A DNA stretch of 64,000 nucleotides from Peribacillus sp. Bi96 (GCF_918698115.1 NZ_CAKKLV010000003.1:62001-126000), one strand, 5' to 3'. Positions 51,691-62,850 are shown, counted from the stretch's first letter. Numbers and translations are program-made. Notes: a model not told the origin generated them from the sequence alone.

Positions 51691-53292
51691 TCATATTTTG
51701 TCCGAATAAGTGATATATTTTTCTTGTAGCTTTCGTTTTAAGATTTTACCGACTGCAGTCTTGGGCAGTTCGTTTTGAAATGTGATTATTTTAGGTACTT
51801 TAAAGGCAGCTAGCTGTTTTCGGCAATATTCCTTCAATTCTTTTTCAGCTATCCATTCATTTGGCTTTAGAACAACCGCTGCATGTACTGTTTCACCCCG
51901 ATATTGATCGGGAACACCAAACACGGCAGCTTCCAGTACCTTAGGATGGCTGTATAGAACATCTTCAATTTCAATTGGATAAATATTAAAACCGCCTGCG
52001 ATGATCATTTCTTTCTTGCGTCCCACAATGTAAAAGAAGCCATCTTCATCCATCTTGGCGATGTCACCGGTATACAGCCATCCGTTTTGAATCGTTTTCT
52101 GCGTCTCTTCGGGCATACCCCAGTAACCTTTCATCACCTGTGGACCCTTGATGACCAATTCGCCTGGAGTATTGACCAAGAGGGATGGCTCACCAGTAAT
52201 GCTGTCAATAATGGCGGCATCAGTATTTTGTATAGGAATCCCGATGCTTCCGGGTTTTTGCAGCCCACTAACCGGATTACGGTGTGTCACTGGTGATGCC
52301 TCGGATAGGCCATAGCCCTCAGCAATCTTTGATCCACTCACTTCGTTAAACCTTGACAAGACATTCAGGGGCAATGGCGATGAACCCGAAACGCACGATT
52401 TCAATGAATCCAGTTCAAATGGATGTGACTGATAATATTGTAATAACGCAATATACATAGTTGGTACGCCAGGAAAAATAGTCGGTTTACGTTTTTTAAT
52501 AATATCGACGATCTCCGCCACATCAAACCGAGATACAATTATTAATTCTCCGCCATTATAAAACGTCAGGTTCATTCCTGAAGTCATGCCATAAACATGA
52601 AATAATGGAGAAACAGCAAGTACCCTTTCCTTCCCCTTTTGCGTATTGATTCTTGAAGTAGCCGCACTTTGCAGCGTATTGGCCACGTTGTTTCGATGGG
52701 TTAGCATCGCTCCTTTTGAACGCCCTGTCGTTCCTCCTGTATATTGAAGGACAGCGACATCTCTAGCAGGTTCGATTGGTACAGAGAAATCTGCCTCATT
52801 TACTGAAAGCAGCTTTTTTGTCATTTCACATTTACCTTTTTCCAGCGATACGCTCAACATCTTTTCAACATCCGTTTGGGCTATAATGGCTTCAACTATT
52901 GGCAATAAGTCATCAAGCACAATGATGTACCTTGCACCTGAGTCTTTCAGGACATGTATCAGTTCGTTTGCCTTGTACATAGGATTGATTTGGACAACAA
53001 TAGCACCATTTAAAAGTGTTCCGAAAAAACTGATTGGATATTGCGGACAATTAGGAAGCATAAGGGCCACCCGATCTCCCTTTTCAATCCCTTCATCAGC
53101 AAGAACGCGGGCACATCTTTTCACTAACCGCCCTAACTCTGAATATGTATACCTTTGCTCCATGAACGTAACCGCTATTTTATCCGAATATTGTTCGACT
53201 GAGCGGTAAAATAGGTCTGTCAAAGACATGTCAGGAATATTAATCTCCATTGGATTTCCGGACGGGATATGCTTCTTCCAAGGTCTATCCAT
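51691..53292 (-). CDS. Long-chain acyl-CoA ligase (FadD type)
   Basis: 533 residues from ATG 53292 with GGGGAGGAC upstream; the frame is open a little further. P-loop YTGGTTGRSKGAMLTH, YGLSEASPVTHRNP, hinge GWLYTGDIAKMDEDGFFYIVGRKKEMI and the lysine motif LPKTAVGKILKRKLQ. It is first in the six-gene operon and activates the acid substrate as CoA thioester. The sigma-54 promoter lies 52 bases upstream, giving a leader of about 40 bases. Confidence 0.93.
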   Translation of the reverse strand: MDRPWKKHIPSGNPMEINIPDMSLTDLFYRSVEQYSDKIAVTFMEQRYTYSELGRLVKRCARVLADEGIEKGDRVALMLPNCPQYPISFFGTLLNGAIVVQINPMYKANELIHVLKDSGARYIIVLDDLLPIVEAIIAQTDVEKMLSVSLEKGKCEMTKKLLSVNEADFSVPIEPARDVAVLQYTGGTTGRSKGAMLTHRNNVANTLQSAATSRINTQKGKERVLAVSPLFHVYGMTSGMNLTFYNGGELIIVSRFDVAEIVDIIKKRKPTIFPGVPTMYIALLQYYQSHPFELDSLKSCVSGSSPLPLNVLSRFNEVSGSKIAEGYGLSEASPVTHRNPVSGLQKPGSIGIPIQNTDAAIIDSITGEPSLLVNTPGELVIKGPQVMKGYWGMPEETQKTIQNGWLYTGDIAKMDEDGFFYIVGRKKEMIIAGGFNIYPIEIEDVLYSHPKVLEAAVFGVPDQYRGETVHAAVVLKPNEWIAEKELKEYCRKQLAAFKVPKIITFQNELPKTAVGKILKRKLQEKYITYSDKI

Positions 53293-53343
53293 TTGTCCTC
53301 CCCTTTCTTCATTCATAAAAATAAAGAAGTCATACTATCAATA

Positions 53344-53359
53344 TGCAAGGAGTGTGCCA
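53344..53359 (-). promoter_or_regulatory. Consensus sigma-54 (-24/-12) promoter of the beta-oxidation operon
   Basis: Minus-strand TGGCAC-N5-TTGCA with the correct 10-base spacing between GG and GC. It is 52 bases upstream of the ligase ATG. Together with the adjacent PAS/AAA+ activator it makes SigL control of this operon likely. Confidence 0.88.
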
Positions 53360-53460
53360 AAAACAAACCGTTAAGTTAAGTAGATTCTATTAACATGAAA
53401 ATTCAAAATTGAATTATTTGTTGTCACATTACGATTAATAGGTTTGTATTATCAGGATTT

Positions 53461-53490
53461 AAAAATGACTCAATAAGTCATTTTTGACTT
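53461..53490. promoter_or_regulatory. Candidate upstream activator site
   Basis: AAAAATGACT-CAATA-AGTCATTTTT is a perfect inverted repeat (53461-53485), and a third half-site TGACTT follows at once. It lies about 100 bases upstream of the sigma-54 promoter, the usual distance for an enhancer bound by the AAA+ activator. A rho-independent terminator is an alternative reading, but both flanking genes have their own signals. Confidence 0.6.
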
Positions 53491-53550
53491 AAGAGGGGCA
53501 TATTTGGGGATTGGTTTCTTAAACGAAATAACTGTTCATTTGGAAAAATG

Positions 53551-53584
53551 AAACGGGATGCTGATCATGATCAGCATCCCGTTT
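53551..53584 (-). terminator. Terminator after parC
   Basis: Perfect 34-base palindrome (left arm AAACGGGATGCTGATCA) with T-rich flank on the minus strand, 11 bases beyond the parC stop codon. Confidence 0.8.
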
Positions 53585-53594
53585 AAAATATGAT

Positions 53595-56039
53595 TCACTG
53601 CTCTAAGGCAGACTCATCTTCAAATGATATTTTCCACAATTCTTTCGCTTTTCCACTAACGGTTTCATCAAAAACAAACGATCCATTCGTGTATCGATCA
53701 TGATTTTTTAATGAAGCGGCATGGATGGTTTCAATGGTTCCCTTTTCCGAAAGGATGAACAGACTGTCGGTTTTGTTAACGGTATCAAATCCAATGACCC
53801 GATGAGGATTCGATTTCAATTCCCTTAAGACCACGACACCGCGTTTTGCCCGGCTCGTTTTTTCAAACTCGGTTAATTTCATTTTCTTGATGGCACCGCG
53901 CTGGGTAACGATAAGAATAGATTCTTTACTATCTTTGGCTAAAAACTTTCCGCCAATAACATAGTCGTCTTCTTTCAAATTAATCCCCTTGACACCTGCT
54001 GCCCGGACACCGACAACACTTACCTCTTCTTCATCAAACCATAAACTATAGCCGTAATGGGTGACAAGGAATAAATCCGCCTGTCCATCTGTATGATGAA
54101 CATCGACCAGTTCATCATCACCTTTCAAATTGACACCAACTAACGGTTTTGAATGTCGCTGGGCTTTATAAGAAGCTATTTCAGTCTTTTTCACCATACC
54201 GTTTTTCGTGATGAACACGAGGAATTGCGGCAGGGTGAAGTCTTTAATAGGAATCGCTTTTATGATTTGTTCTTCCCTGTCAATTGGAATGATGTTCGCG
54301 ATATGCTGGCCGGTTTCCTTCCAGCGAATATCAGGAAGCTGATGAACTGGGCAATAGAGGTAATTCCCTTTTGATGTGAACAGCAACAGAACATCCGTTG
54401 TATTCATTTCCAGTCGCTGGAGCAGTCGATCGGAATCCTTCATGCCAAAATCGAGCCCGCCTGATGCTGCATATGACCGTAATGATGTCCGTTTGACATA
54501 ACCTTCCTTCGTCACTGTCACCATCACGTCTTCACTCGCAATCAAAACTTCAAGATTGATTTTGATTTCTTCAATTTCTTTTTCGATTTTGGAACGCCGT
54601 CCATCATCAAAGCCCTTTTTAATGAAACGAAGTTCTTTTTTTATTACTTGAAGAAGCACCTTTTCACTGCCAAGGATCTTGGTCAATTCCTCAATTTTAT
54701 TTTTCAATTCCGCTGCCTCTGCCTCAAGTGCTGTGATATCCGTATTTGTCAGTCTATATAACTGTAAGGAAACAATGGCTTCAGCTTGCGCTTCTGTAAA
54801 AGCGAATTTAGCAATGAGGTTATCTTTGGCATTCCGTTTGTCTTTAGACGCACGGATGACGGCAATGACTTCATCCAAAATGGACAAGGCCTTCACTAAA
54901 CCATCGACGATATGTGCCCTGTCATGTGCTTTTTGCAATTCATAACGGGAACGGTTCACAATTACCTCTTTGCGGTGTTCGATATACGCATCGAGCATTT
55001 TAGGCAGGCTCATCAATGTTGGCCGTTTTTTATATATCGCGATCATATTAAAATTGTAAGCAATTTGCAGATCGGAATTTTTATATAGATAATGCAGGAC
55101 GCCATTGGCATCCGCTTCTTTTTTCAGTTCGATGACAATTCGCAGGCCGGTACGGTCCGTTTCATCCCTTACTTCAGCGATTCCCTCGACTTTTCGGTCA
55201 AGACGGAACTCATCCATTTTCTTAACAAGGTTCGCTTTATTGACTTCATATGGGATTTCGGTGATGACGATCTGCTGTTTGCCGCCACGAATCGTTTCCA
55301 CCTCCGCCAATCCGCGAATGATTATTTTCCCTTTACCTGTTTCATAGGCTTTGCGAATGCCTTCAATCCCTTGAATGATACCCCCTGTAGGAAAATCCGG
55401 TCCCTTAATGACCGTCATTAAATCAGCGACTGTCGCTTCAGGTTTATCGATTCGCATAATGGCAGCATCAATGACTTCACCTAGTTGATGCGGCGGGATT
55501 TCGGTTGCATAGCCGGCAGAAATCCCTGTGGAGCCGTTTACAAGCAAGTTAGGAAACATCGCTGGCAATACTATGGGTTCTTCCGAAGTATCATCAAAGT
55601 TCGGTACAAAATCAACCGTCCTTTTTTCAATATCACGTAACATCTCGGAGGCAATCGATGAAAGCCTCGCTTCTGTATACCGCATCGCAGCAGGCGGATC
55701 ACCATCAATACTACCATTGTTACCATGCATTTGAACCATGACGTTCCGCAGCTTCCAGTCTTGGCTCATCCGCACCATTGCCTCATAGACAGATGAATCT
55801 CCATGAGGGTGATAGTTACCAATTACATTACCGACCGTTTTGGCAGATTTCCTAAATCCTTTTTCCTGCGTATTTCCTTCTACATGCATCGCATACAATA
55901 TCCTGCGTTGAACAGGTTTTAATCCGTCCCTAGCATCTGGCAGTGCCCGATCCTGGATAATATATTTACTATAACGCCCGAAGCGATCTCCAATAACGTC
56001 TTCTAGCGGCAAATCTCTAAACGTTTCTTCAAATACCAT
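53595..56039 (-). CDS. parC: DNA topoisomerase IV subunit A (ParC/GrlA)
   Basis: 814 residues from ATG 56039, which has GAGGAGGTC upstream and overlaps the parE end by 11 bases; the open frame extends upstream but without start signals. Breakage-reunion domain with catalytic Tyr121 (MRYTEAR) and the quinolone region [14 protein letters not shown]. Ser82 and Glu86 are the residues usually found in quinolone-susceptible strains. The C-terminal part is the beta-pinwheel with repeats such as [13 protein letters not shown]. It decatenates chromosomes with ParE. Confidence 0.97.
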   Translation of the reverse strand: MVFEETFRDLPLEDVIGDRFGRYSKYIIQDRALPDARDGLKPVQRRILYAMHVEGNTQEKGFRKSAKTVGNVIGNYHPHGDSSVYEAMVRMSQDWKLRNVMVQMHGNNGSIDGDPPAAMRYTEARLSSIASEMLRDIEKRTVDFVPNFDDTSEEPIVLPAMFPNLLVNGSTGISAGYATEIPPHQLGEVIDAAIMRIDKPEATVADLMTVIKGPDFPTGGIIQGIEGIRKAYETGKGKIIIRGLAEVETIRGGKQQIVITEIPYEVNKANLVKKMDEFRLDRKVEGIAEVRDETDRTGLRIVIELKKEADANGVLHYLYKNSDLQIAYNFNMIAIYKKRPTLMSLPKMLDAYIEHRKEVIVNRSRYELQKAHDRAHIVDGLVKALSILDEVIAVIRASKDKRNAKDNLIAKFAFTEAQAEAIVSLQLYRLTNTDITALEAEAAELKNKIEELTKILGSEKVLLQVIKKELRFIKKGFDDGRRSKIEKEIEEIKINLEVLIASEDVMVTVTKEGYVKRTSLRSYAASGGLDFGMKDSDRLLQRLEMNTTDVLLLFTSKGNYLYCPVHQLPDIRWKETGQHIANIIPIDREEQIIKAIPIKDFTLPQFLVFITKNGMVKKTEIASYKAQRHSKPLVGVNLKGDDELVDVHHTDGQADLFLVTHYGYSLWFDEEEVSVVGVRAAGVKGINLKEDDYVIGGKFLAKDSKESILIVTQRGAIKKMKLTEFEKTSRAKRGVVVLRELKSNPHRVIGFDTVNKTDSLFILSEKGTIETIHAASLKNHDRYTNGSFVFDETVSGKAKELWKISFEDESALEQ

Positions 56040-58014
56040 CGTTATTGACCTCCTCTTCAATCGACATATTTTCATTATCTAAAATATTCGATTCTTCTTC
56101 GAGACCAAAAGCGACATTGGCTTCAATCCATTTACGGCGCGGTTCAACCTTGTCACCCATTAAGGTCGTCACACGTCTTTCTGCACGGGCACCATCATCG
56201 ATCTTCACACGTATCAAGGTCCTGGTTTCCGGATTCATGGTGGTATCCCATAATTGATCGGCATTCATCTCACCCAGCCCTTTATAGCGCTGAATCATAT
56301 AGCCTTTCCCCACCTTGTCTATCGCTCCTTGAAGTTCCTCATCACTCCAAGCATATTCAATGACTTCCTTCTTTCCTGTCCCTTTACTCACTTTATATAA
56401 AGGTGGCAAGGCGATGTAAACCTTTCCTGACTCAATCAACGGTTTCATATAGCGATAAAAGAAAGTGAGCAGAAGCACTTGGATGTGGGCCCCATCTGTA
56501 TCGGCATCAGTCATGATGATCACCTTATCATAGTTGGTATCCGGCGTATTGAACTCCGCCCCGACCCCTGCACCGATAGCATGAATGATCGTATTGATCT
56601 CTTCATTTTTAAAAATATCCGCTAGTTTCGCTTTTTCCGTATTGATAACTTTACCCCGTAATGGCAGCACTGCTTGGAAACGGCGATCGCGCCCTTGCTT
56701 TGCGGATCCTCCAGCCGAGTCCCCTTCGACAAGATACAATTCATTCCGCTCAGGATTTTTCGATTGAGCCGGCGTTAATTTTCCAGAAAGGATGGCATCG
56801 GATTTTTTCCGTTTCTTCCCGCTTCTTGCATCTTCACGTGCTTTGCGCGCTGCTTCTCGGGCCTGGAACGCTTTAATCGATTTTTTAACCAAAAGGGTGC
56901 TCGTGGTTGGATCTTCTTCAAAAAAGTAGGCTAAGTGCTCTGACACAATGGAATCGACTGCAGAACGGGCTTCGCTAGTTCCAAGTTTGCTCTTGGTTTG
57001 TCCTTCGAATTGAAGAAGTTCTTCAGGGATACGTATAGAAATTATTGAAGACAAGCCTTCACGTATATCGGTACCTTCGAGGTTTTTATCTTTTTCCTTC
57101 AATAGACCCATTTTTCTTGCATAATCATTAAATGCCCGTGTCATGGCCGTCTTTAAGCCAATCTCATGGGTGCCGCCGTCTTTTGTACGAACGTTATTTA
57201 CAAAGCTTAAAATATTTTCTGAATAACCATCATTGAATTGAAAGGCGAGTTCGACTTCTATCCCATTTTGTTCCCCTTCTAAGCTGACTACACGATGAAG
57301 GGTCTCTTTTTCTTCATTTAAATAATCAACAAACGCTTCAATTCCATTTTCATAGTAAAAAATTTCATTATGGTCGTTACGCTCATCCGTCAATTCTATC
57401 TTCATGCCTTTTAAAAGAAAAGCTGATTCGCGAAGACGCTCACATAGGATATCATAATTATAAGTCGTCACCGAAAATATTTTTGGATCGGGCTTAAAGT
57501 GGATTTTCGTACCAGCTTGATTGGTTTTACCGATTTTCTCAAGAGTCGTTTCTGGCTTTCCGCCATTGAAAAACCGTTGTTCGTATATGAACCCGTCCCT
57601 TTTGATAGTCACGACAAGCCATTCAGACAACGCGTTAACGACCGAAGCACCGACTCCATGAAGGCCTCCGCTCGTTTTATATCCGCCTTGTCCAAATTTA
57701 CCCCCTGCATGAAGAATCGTCAAAATGACTTCAGGCGTCGGTTTACCCAATTTATGCATGCCAATAGGCATTCCGCGCCCTTTATCTGACACACTTACAC
57801 TGTTATCTTTATGTATTTTCACACTAATTTGGTCTCCATAACCAGCCAAAGCCTCATCTACGGAGTTATCGACAATCTCGTACACTAAATGATGAAGTCC
57901 GCGTGCATCAGTACTGCCGATATACATACCGGGACGTTTTCTGACCGCTTCGAGTCCTTCCAGTACCTGAATTGCATCATCATTGTACTCGATTGTTTTT
58001 ACTTTCTTTGCCAC
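56029..58014 (-). CDS. parE: DNA topoisomerase IV subunit B (ParE/GrlB)
   Basis: 661 residues. GHKL ATPase domain ([38 protein letters not shown]), transducer domain, then the TOPRIM region with [18 protein letters not shown] and DADTDGAHI binding Mg ions. It forms A2B2 topoisomerase IV with ParC. GyrB-like features are shared, but the adjacent parC and neighbour yneT identify it as ParE. Confidence 0.97.
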   Translation of the reverse strand: MAKKVKTIEYNDDAIQVLEGLEAVRKRPGMYIGSTDARGLHHLVYEIVDNSVDEALAGYGDQISVKIHKDNSVSVSDKGRGMPIGMHKLGKPTPEVILTILHAGGKFGQGGYKTSGGLHGVGASVVNALSEWLVVTIKRDGFIYEQRFFNGGKPETTLEKIGKTNQAGTKIHFKPDPKIFSVTTYNYDILCERLRESAFLLKGMKIELTDERNDHNEIFYYENGIEAFVDYLNEEKETLHRVVSLEGEQNGIEVELAFQFNDGYSENILSFVNNVRTKDGGTHEIGLKTAMTRAFNDYARKMGLLKEKDKNLEGTDIREGLSSIISIRIPEELLQFEGQTKSKLGTSEARSAVDSIVSEHLAYFFEEDPTTSTLLVKKSIKAFQAREAARKAREDARSGKKRKKSDAILSGKLTPAQSKNPERNELYLVEGDSAGGSAKQGRDRRFQAVLPLRGKVINTEKAKLADIFKNEEINTIIHAIGAGVGAEFNTPDTNYDKVIIMTDADTDGAHIQVLLLTFFYRYMKPLIESGKVYIALPPLYKVSKGTGKKEVIEYAWSDEELQGAIDKVGKGYMIQRYKGLGEMNADQLWDTTMNPETRTLIRVKIDDGARAERRVTTLMGDKVEPRRKWIEANVAFGLEEESNILDNENMSIEEEVNNDGI

Positions 58015-58417
58015 AGAAATTCCCCTTTCCTAACTAAACACAATTTCCGGGCCAAATCATACTGCAATGAAATGACTCACTAGCTTTAACAAATTAATTC
58101 ATACGTTACTATCATATAAAAAGTATAATACTTTAACGAACAAAGAACAAGTGTTCTATTTTTTTCGTCCCTTTTATTAGCGTTAGCACCTTTAGTGCCT
58201 GTCACCTTTGTTGAAAACGTATCATAGCTACCATACTAATTGTAGCGGTAAATTTTCATTTGGCAAATATACTTTTACTATTTTAATCAAATTAATCTCA
58301 AATTTGCTTGGCTATGCCCGCCCGCTAATAGCCCGCTATAGCTGGGCCTAATTGATTTTCTCCAGCTGAGACATCGGCAAACTTTTAAAAAAGAGCGGAA
58401 TTTCCGCTCTTTTTATA
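58015..58417. other. Gap between parE and the CoA-binding protein gene
   Basis: About 400 bases holding the parE promoter and, at the right end, the terminator of the next gene. No coding frame or known regulatory motif was recognised. Confidence 0.45.
58388..58414 (-). terminator. Terminator after the CoA-binding protein gene
   Basis: Perfect 13-bp stem AAAAAGAGCGGAA and complement with a single-base centre and a T run, just beyond the stop codon. Confidence 0.8.
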
Positions 58418-58828
58418 TTACTTAGTAAGGGCGTGTTCGACTTTTATACATCGATCCATGATGACAGTATAACCTTTTTCTTTCAAAAAATTATAGGCTT
58501 CCTCATTTTCTACACCCAGCTGCGCCCAAAAAATATCAGCATCGATTTCTGCAAATTCTTTAGCAATCTCCGGTAGAAACTCTGAACGGCGAAAAACATT
58601 GACGATATCGATATGCCCTTCAATATCTTTCAGGGCTTTCACTGCCTTAACTCCCAATACTTCAGATACAGCAGGGTTTACCGGGATGATTTCATACCCG
58701 CTATCCTGCATCGCCTTCGATACCATATAAGAAGTACGCTCAGGATTATTTGATAAACCGACAACAGCAATGCGCTTCGATTTTTTCAACATCTGACCCA
58801 TTTCTTCCCTGCTTGGATTTTCTATCAT
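58418..58828 (-). CDS. yneT: CoA-binding domain protein YneT
   Basis: 136 residues from ATG 58828 (AAAGGGG upstream); a TTG three codons earlier is less likely. It is a Rossmann-fold CoA-binding domain: KKSKRIAVVGLSNNPERTSYMVSKAMQDSGYEIIPVNP and IVNVFRRSEFLPEIAKEF are typical. Neighbours plsY and parE are those of B. subtilis yneT. Biochemical role is unknown; CoA or nucleotide binding is inferred from the fold. Confidence 0.9.
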   Translation of the reverse strand: MIENPSREEMGQMLKKSKRIAVVGLSNNPERTSYMVSKAMQDSGYEIIPVNPAVSEVLGVKAVKALKDIEGHIDIVNVFRRSEFLPEIAKEFAEIDADIFWAQLGVENEEAYNFLKEKGYTVIMDRCIKVEHALTK

Positions 58829-59324
58829 ACTTATCAATCCCCTTTATAATAAAATGTAATAATTGCATAAAGAGTATACCTTAACAAAGATATTTTACAG
58901 AGAAAAGCTGATTATTACCATAATAAAGAAAAACAATTATATAACAAAGAGAAAGTATTTTTAAAGGTATGTCTCACTCAATTATCTTTATATTTTATAC
59001 AGACTACCATGTTTTGTATCAATTTATACAAATGGGTATCCTCCATTTATATTAACGAAAATAAGAAAACATAAACCCTTTATCCTTCAGAGAACTTAAA
59101 CGTATATCAAAAGATGCATGTTCATCAAGGGAAATTCATTTTTTTAGTGGATTTTTTTTCGGACAGCCATACCATTTTGTCACGAAAATGTTACAATAAG
59201 AGAAACTTATCAGGTATTTTAAGGCTGTTTTTGACTATTTCACGTCTATTTTTGAAAAAGGGAACAATCAGCCTCTTAAACGTGATAAAATAAGAAGATT
59301 TTTCTTTAAAGAAAGGGTCATAGA
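58829..59324. other. Divergent region between yneT and plsY
   Basis: About 500 AT-rich bases with the two divergent promoters. No gene, riboswitch or strong palindrome was recognised. Confidence 0.4.
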
Positions 59325-59912
59325 ATGCTTACATTTATCACTATACTGTCTGCCTACTTGATTGGATCGATTCCTTCCGGTTTAATTATCGGAAAAACCT
59401 TTTACAAGATCGACATCCGGGAGCATGGCAGTAAAAATCTGGGCGGGACAAATACCTTCCGGACACTAGGTGTCAAGGCAGGGCTTACCGTTACGATCAT
59501 GGATATACTTAAAGGGACTTTAGCTACTTTTCTTCCTGTATTGCTAGGCGTGGAAATGAATTTATTGCTAGCCGGCGTTTTTGCAGTCATCGGGCATATG
59601 TTTCCCATTTTCGCAAACTTTCGGGGCGGAAAAGCGGTGGCAACTTCTGCTGGTGTCATTCTTGCTTATGAACCATTATTTTTTGTGATTGCCGTTATCA
59701 TATTCTTCATTACCTTATACATATCCAAATATGTCTCGCTTTCTTCCATGATTGCTTGTCTTCTTGCTCTTATATACAGTTTAGTATTTCATACTAAGGA
59801 TTTTCCCCTTATTATTGTAATGGCTATATTGACAATTTTCATTTTTTACCGGCATCGGGCGAACATCAAACGGATTATCGATAAAACTGAACCAAAAGTC
59901 AAATGGTTTTAA
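59325..59912 (+). CDS. plsY: Acyl-phosphate:glycerol-3-phosphate acyltransferase PlsY
   Basis: 195 residues, five to six membrane helices. The three conserved loop motifs are visible: [26 protein letters not shown], and [21 protein letters not shown]. It transfers the acyl group from acyl phosphate to glycerol-3-phosphate, the first step of phospholipid synthesis at the membrane. The position beside yneT-parE-parC matches B. subtilis yneS (plsY). It shares a terminator with the convergent hemAT gene. Confidence 0.96.
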   Translation: MLTFITILSAYLIGSIPSGLIIGKTFYKIDIREHGSKNLGGTNTFRTLGVKAGLTVTIMDILKGTLATFLPVLLGVEMNLLLAGVFAVIGHMFPIFANFRGGKAVATSAGVILAYEPLFFVIAVIIFFITLYISKYVSLSSMIACLLALIYSLVFHTKDFPLIIVMAILTIFIFYRHRANIKRIIDKTEPKVKWF

Positions 59913-59940
59913 GAGGAAGTTTTGACGCATATCCAAATAT

Positions 59941-59968
59941 AAATAAGCCCGTCCGCACGGGCTTATTT
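59941..59968. terminator. Shared terminator of plsY and hemAT
   Basis: Perfect 12-bp stem AAATAAGCCCGT and complement with loop CCGC, between convergent genes. Confidence 0.85.
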
Positions 59969-59973
59969 ATATT

Positions 59974-61272
59974 CTATAATTCATTTGCCGTGTTGTTCAG
60001 GATGCCGGCATGTCCTGACACCTTTTCAGTAGAGTTCCCTATATCTTGGATGACGGATACTAATCCCTGTATTGTCATTTCCATCTCTTTTGAATCCGTT
60101 ATATTTCCTTCGATCACTCCTATAATTTCATTGAAGGACTTTTCGGTTAAATCCGATTCTTCTTCACCCGCTTGAACGACTCCCTTGACCTTGTGTATGG
60201 AATCAACCACTTCTCTCATAAATTCACCGGAAGTATGAACGATTGCATCTATCTCAGTGATTGAATTTTTAGTCTGTTCAGCAAGCTTCCTGACTTCATT
60301 CGCAACAACCGCAAATCCTTTACCATGTTCACCAGCACGTGCTGCCTCGATGGCTGAGTTCAATGATAGTAAATTTGTCTGGTCGGCTATCCCCTGAACA
60401 AGCTTTACAAACTCGGTAATGCTTAGGAAAGATTGGTTTAACAAAATGATATTTTCATCAACATTTTTCATGAATATAACAAGGTTTTGTATCTTTTCCG
60501 TCAAGGTCTGCATGCGATTCTGCCCCTCTTCAGCTATCGTTCTTGAATGAAGTGTTTGTTCAGCCCGCGTTGCAATTTGCTCTTTGACATAATACCCGTT
60601 TTCTATCAGCTGTTTAACGGATGCATCCGTTTCTTTACTTAATAATAGTACTTCTTCACTAATCAGCGAGATTTTCTTTTTCACTTCCTCTTTTATTTCA
60701 TTATAATGATTTTCCCTTGCTTTTAAATTTTCCGCTTCATAGGCTTCAAGTACTAATTGCTGTTCGAGATTGAGTATTTTTCCTATCGCTGTTATTAGTG
60801 CCCGTTGCTCTTCTTCATTCTTTGTTTGTTCATAGACAATCTTCAGCAATAAATTCTCTACATTTTGAAAACCGGATGAATACCAGCGGGGCTGTAAGCC
60901 AATTCGATAATGAGTCTTCGCCACCTTCGTTCGTAATTGAACAAATTCATCGTCAATCACACCATTGAATAGTGATAGCATATGAGAAATTAGCGTTTTC
61001 CTCAATTTTTCCACTGTGCTGTGCTGCGTTATTATCCTTTTCAAATCAGGAACCTGTAGAATCGTTTGATAAAAGGCATCCACAACTCTTTCAACCTGAG
61101 GTTCGATTGCCGCTCTAAAAGCATGAATCAATTTTAAATCGAATTCGTTTAAATCAATGATATTTACCTGAAGTCTCACTTGTACACTGCTTACATTCAA
61201 TATACCATCCATGTCTTTTGCTTTTTGAAGCCAGATTGCTTTTTCCGGCTTCGCTTTTATGAAAAAGCCCAT
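59974..61272 (-). CDS. hemAT: Globin-coupled oxygen sensor for chemotaxis, HemAT
   Basis: 432 residues, the length of B. subtilis HemAT. The N-terminal globin domain (about 1-190) includes the likely proximal His in [19 protein letters not shown]. The C-terminal part is a cytoplasmic chemoreceptor signalling domain with the conserved tip region around [34 protein letters not shown]. There is no membrane helix. It binds oxygen at heme and signals through CheA/CheW for aerotaxis (established). Strong GGAGG site before the ATG. Confidence 0.94.
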   Translation of the reverse strand: MGFFIKAKPEKAIWLQKAKDMDGILNVSSVQVRLQVNIIDLNEFDLKLIHAFRAAIEPQVERVVDAFYQTILQVPDLKRIITQHSTVEKLRKTLISHMLSLFNGVIDDEFVQLRTKVAKTHYRIGLQPRWYSSGFQNVENLLLKIVYEQTKNEEEQRALITAIGKILNLEQQLVLEAYEAENLKARENHYNEIKEEVKKKISLISEEVLLLSKETDASVKQLIENGYYVKEQIATRAEQTLHSRTIAEEGQNRMQTLTEKIQNLVIFMKNVDENIILLNQSFLSITEFVKLVQGIADQTNLLSLNSAIEAARAGEHGKGFAVVANEVRKLAEQTKNSITEIDAIVHTSGEFMREVVDSIHKVKGVVQAGEEESDLTEKSFNEIIGVIEGNITDSKEMEMTIQGLVSVIQDIGNSTEKVSGHAGILNNTANEL

Positions 61273-61622
61273 TTCCTACTACCTCCTGTTCTTATAGATT
61301 GAGATTAGGTGAACCTTAAGAAATCCTATCAAATCAACACCAACCTTTATACCAGTTTTATCAAAAATCCAATGAAATTTTCGTAATAAAAACCAAAAAA
61401 TAGTTCGTTAAGACTACACCTTTTTACTTTATTCTGCTCTCCAGCCAACTCATTGTCAAGGTTAAATGAACTAGGTGATTCCTGCATTCATCTACGACTT
61501 TCCATCAAAGGTTTGGTAAAGGTTACTTGTTTAATGAAGAAATGGCCATGTAAGGATTGAATAATAGAAGTGCACAGGATAAACTGGAACTAGTTAATAA
61601 TCTACTAATAGGAGAAATATCC
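61273..61622. other. Gap between hemAT and the YycC-like gene
   Basis: About 350 bases containing both divergent promoters. No protein-like frame or clear regulatory repeat was found. Confidence 0.4.
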
Positions 61623-61772
61623 ATGAAGCCATTACAAATCTCACCGGAAACCGCATTAAAGTTATCCAAGTCCCTTAACTTACCCTTGGAGCAAATCATG
61701 CATATGCCTACACCCATCTTGCTGAGAAAGCTTGCAGAGGCTGAAGCAAAAGAAAAAGAAAATACAAAATAG
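61623..61772 (+). CDS. YycC-like small protein
   Basis: 49 residues from ATG 61623 with AGGAGA upstream; the upstream open frame lacks a start signal. KPLQISPETALKLSKSLNLPLEQIMHMPTPILLRKLAE resembles YycC-family proteins of bacilli, function unknown. The C-terminal tail is charged and lysine-rich. A terminator follows at 61801. Confidence 0.75.
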   Translation: MKPLQISPETALKLSKSLNLPLEQIMHMPTPILLRKLAEAEAKEKENTK

Positions 61773-61800
61773 CTACAGGAATCTGCAGCTATCAGACTGT

Positions 61801-61830
61801 AGGCAAACTTGATATTCATCAAGTTTGCCT
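61801..61830 (+). terminator. Terminator after YycC-like gene
   Basis: Perfect 13-bp stem AGGCAAACTTGAT and complement with loop ATTC, then ATATTTTTTTT. Confidence 0.85.
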
Positions 61831-61870
61831 ATATTTTTTTTATGGTTTTTACAATTTAAACGTTGATGGA

Positions 61871-61925
61871 ACGCAGACATTCGCTCCAATCCACTTTGTT
61901 TTAACAGTTGAATAGAACTCCAATT
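61871..61925. repeat. Partial copy of the GC-rich repeat end
   Basis: CGCTCCAATCCACTTTGTTTTAA and following bases (AATAGAACTCC) resemble the end of the element at 17857-18005 (CGCTCCAATCAACTTTGTTTCAA, then ATAGAACCCC). Only the terminal part is present. It lies close to a transposase relic, consistent with an unstable intergenic region. Confidence 0.5.
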
Positions 61926-61976
61926 GCCATTGACTACAGTCTACTTGAGGTATTACGGATGCTCACTAAACTTGTT

Positions 61977-62290
61977 TCTATTCAGTGAGTTCAACTTTAT
62001 ATGTATACTTTAGATCCACTTTTGCCATCGAACGTATTTGATTCGTTAAATAGAGGCCGCCATTGATTTCACGTTCAATAACATTCATAGAATTCATCGT
62101 AAACATATTCATGTTTACGAAAAAATCCTTCTTGTGCCTGTTTGTGTATATGGCAAGGCAGGTGTAATCTCATTTTCAAATAAGTATCTCGTACTATTGG
62201 GTGTTATATAAGCTGCATCTGCGGCAACAGGTTCGGGATTTCCAACTCTTCTAATCACGTTTACCTTTGCCCGGCTGGTGAATCCTTGAA
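61977..62290 (-). pseudogene. IS1182-type transposase relic
   Basis: The minus strand encodes VGNPEPVAADAAYITPNSTRYLFENEITPALPYTQ, and, after a one-base frameshift, FFRKHEYVYDEFYECY. Both are characteristic of the central catalytic region of IS1182-family transposases (DAGYKTP..., LPYTRP..., RKHDYVYDE...). Both ends of the element and most of the gene are missing. The left boundary is approximate. The relic abuts the 3' end of the Nudix gene. Confidence 0.75.
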
Positions 62291-62304
62291 GTATTCTATA
62301 ACGA

Positions 62305-62850
62305 CTACAGAAGGATATCGTGAATATAATCACCGAAAGAAAAACCGCGCATGGGCGGTTTTAAATGGTTCAACGTCAACTTTCTAGCAACATGAGGCAA
62401 ATGCTTCTTTTTGACGGATATTAATTGATCATTTTCATAGATACAAGCAAACTCCAGTGGTGGGTCATCCAATAATATATCCCTTAGGTAATACTTTATG
62501 TTGGACACGACTTCATCCGCCTCCATTACCCATTGATATGGCTTCCACGCAAGCTTTCCTTCATCACAGGCACTAAGTCTCCCCCCAGTATCTTCAGCTC
62601 GGTAGACATACATTCCGCCCGTTTGGTTCCATGTCACTAACCCTCGAAAGGTCAGCCTCTTCACCCTTAATCCAGTTTCTTCAAGAATTTCGCGTTCCAT
62701 CGATTCACGGATAGTTTCACCTTGTTCTATTTTCCCACCTATCCCATTCCATTTATGCCTATTCGGTTCTTTTTTGCGAAATAGCATCAACACTTCATCT
62801 TCGGTGGATCTTGTTCGAGTAATGAAACATATATTATATATAATTTCCAT
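62305..62850 (-). CDS. Nudix hydrolase (8-oxo-dGTPase-like)
   Basis: 181 residues. The Nudix box is intact: GGKIEQGETIRESMEREILEETGL fits Gx5Ex7REUxEExGU. The N-terminus YNICFITRTRSTEDEVLMLFRKKEPNRHKWNGIGG resembles MutT-like 8-oxo-dGTP diphosphatases; the substrate is not certain. The C-terminal 30 residues are less typical and lie next to transposase debris, so the original end may have been altered. AAAGGAAA site before the ATG. Confidence 0.88.
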   Translation of the reverse strand: MEIIYNICFITRTRSTEDEVLMLFRKKEPNRHKWNGIGGKIEQGETIRESMEREILEETGLRVKRLTFRGLVTWNQTGGMYVYRAEDTGGRLSACDEGKLAWKPYQWVMEADEVVSNIKYYLRDILLDDPPLEFACIYENDQLISVKKKHLPHVARKLTLNHLKPPMRGFSFGDYIHDILL

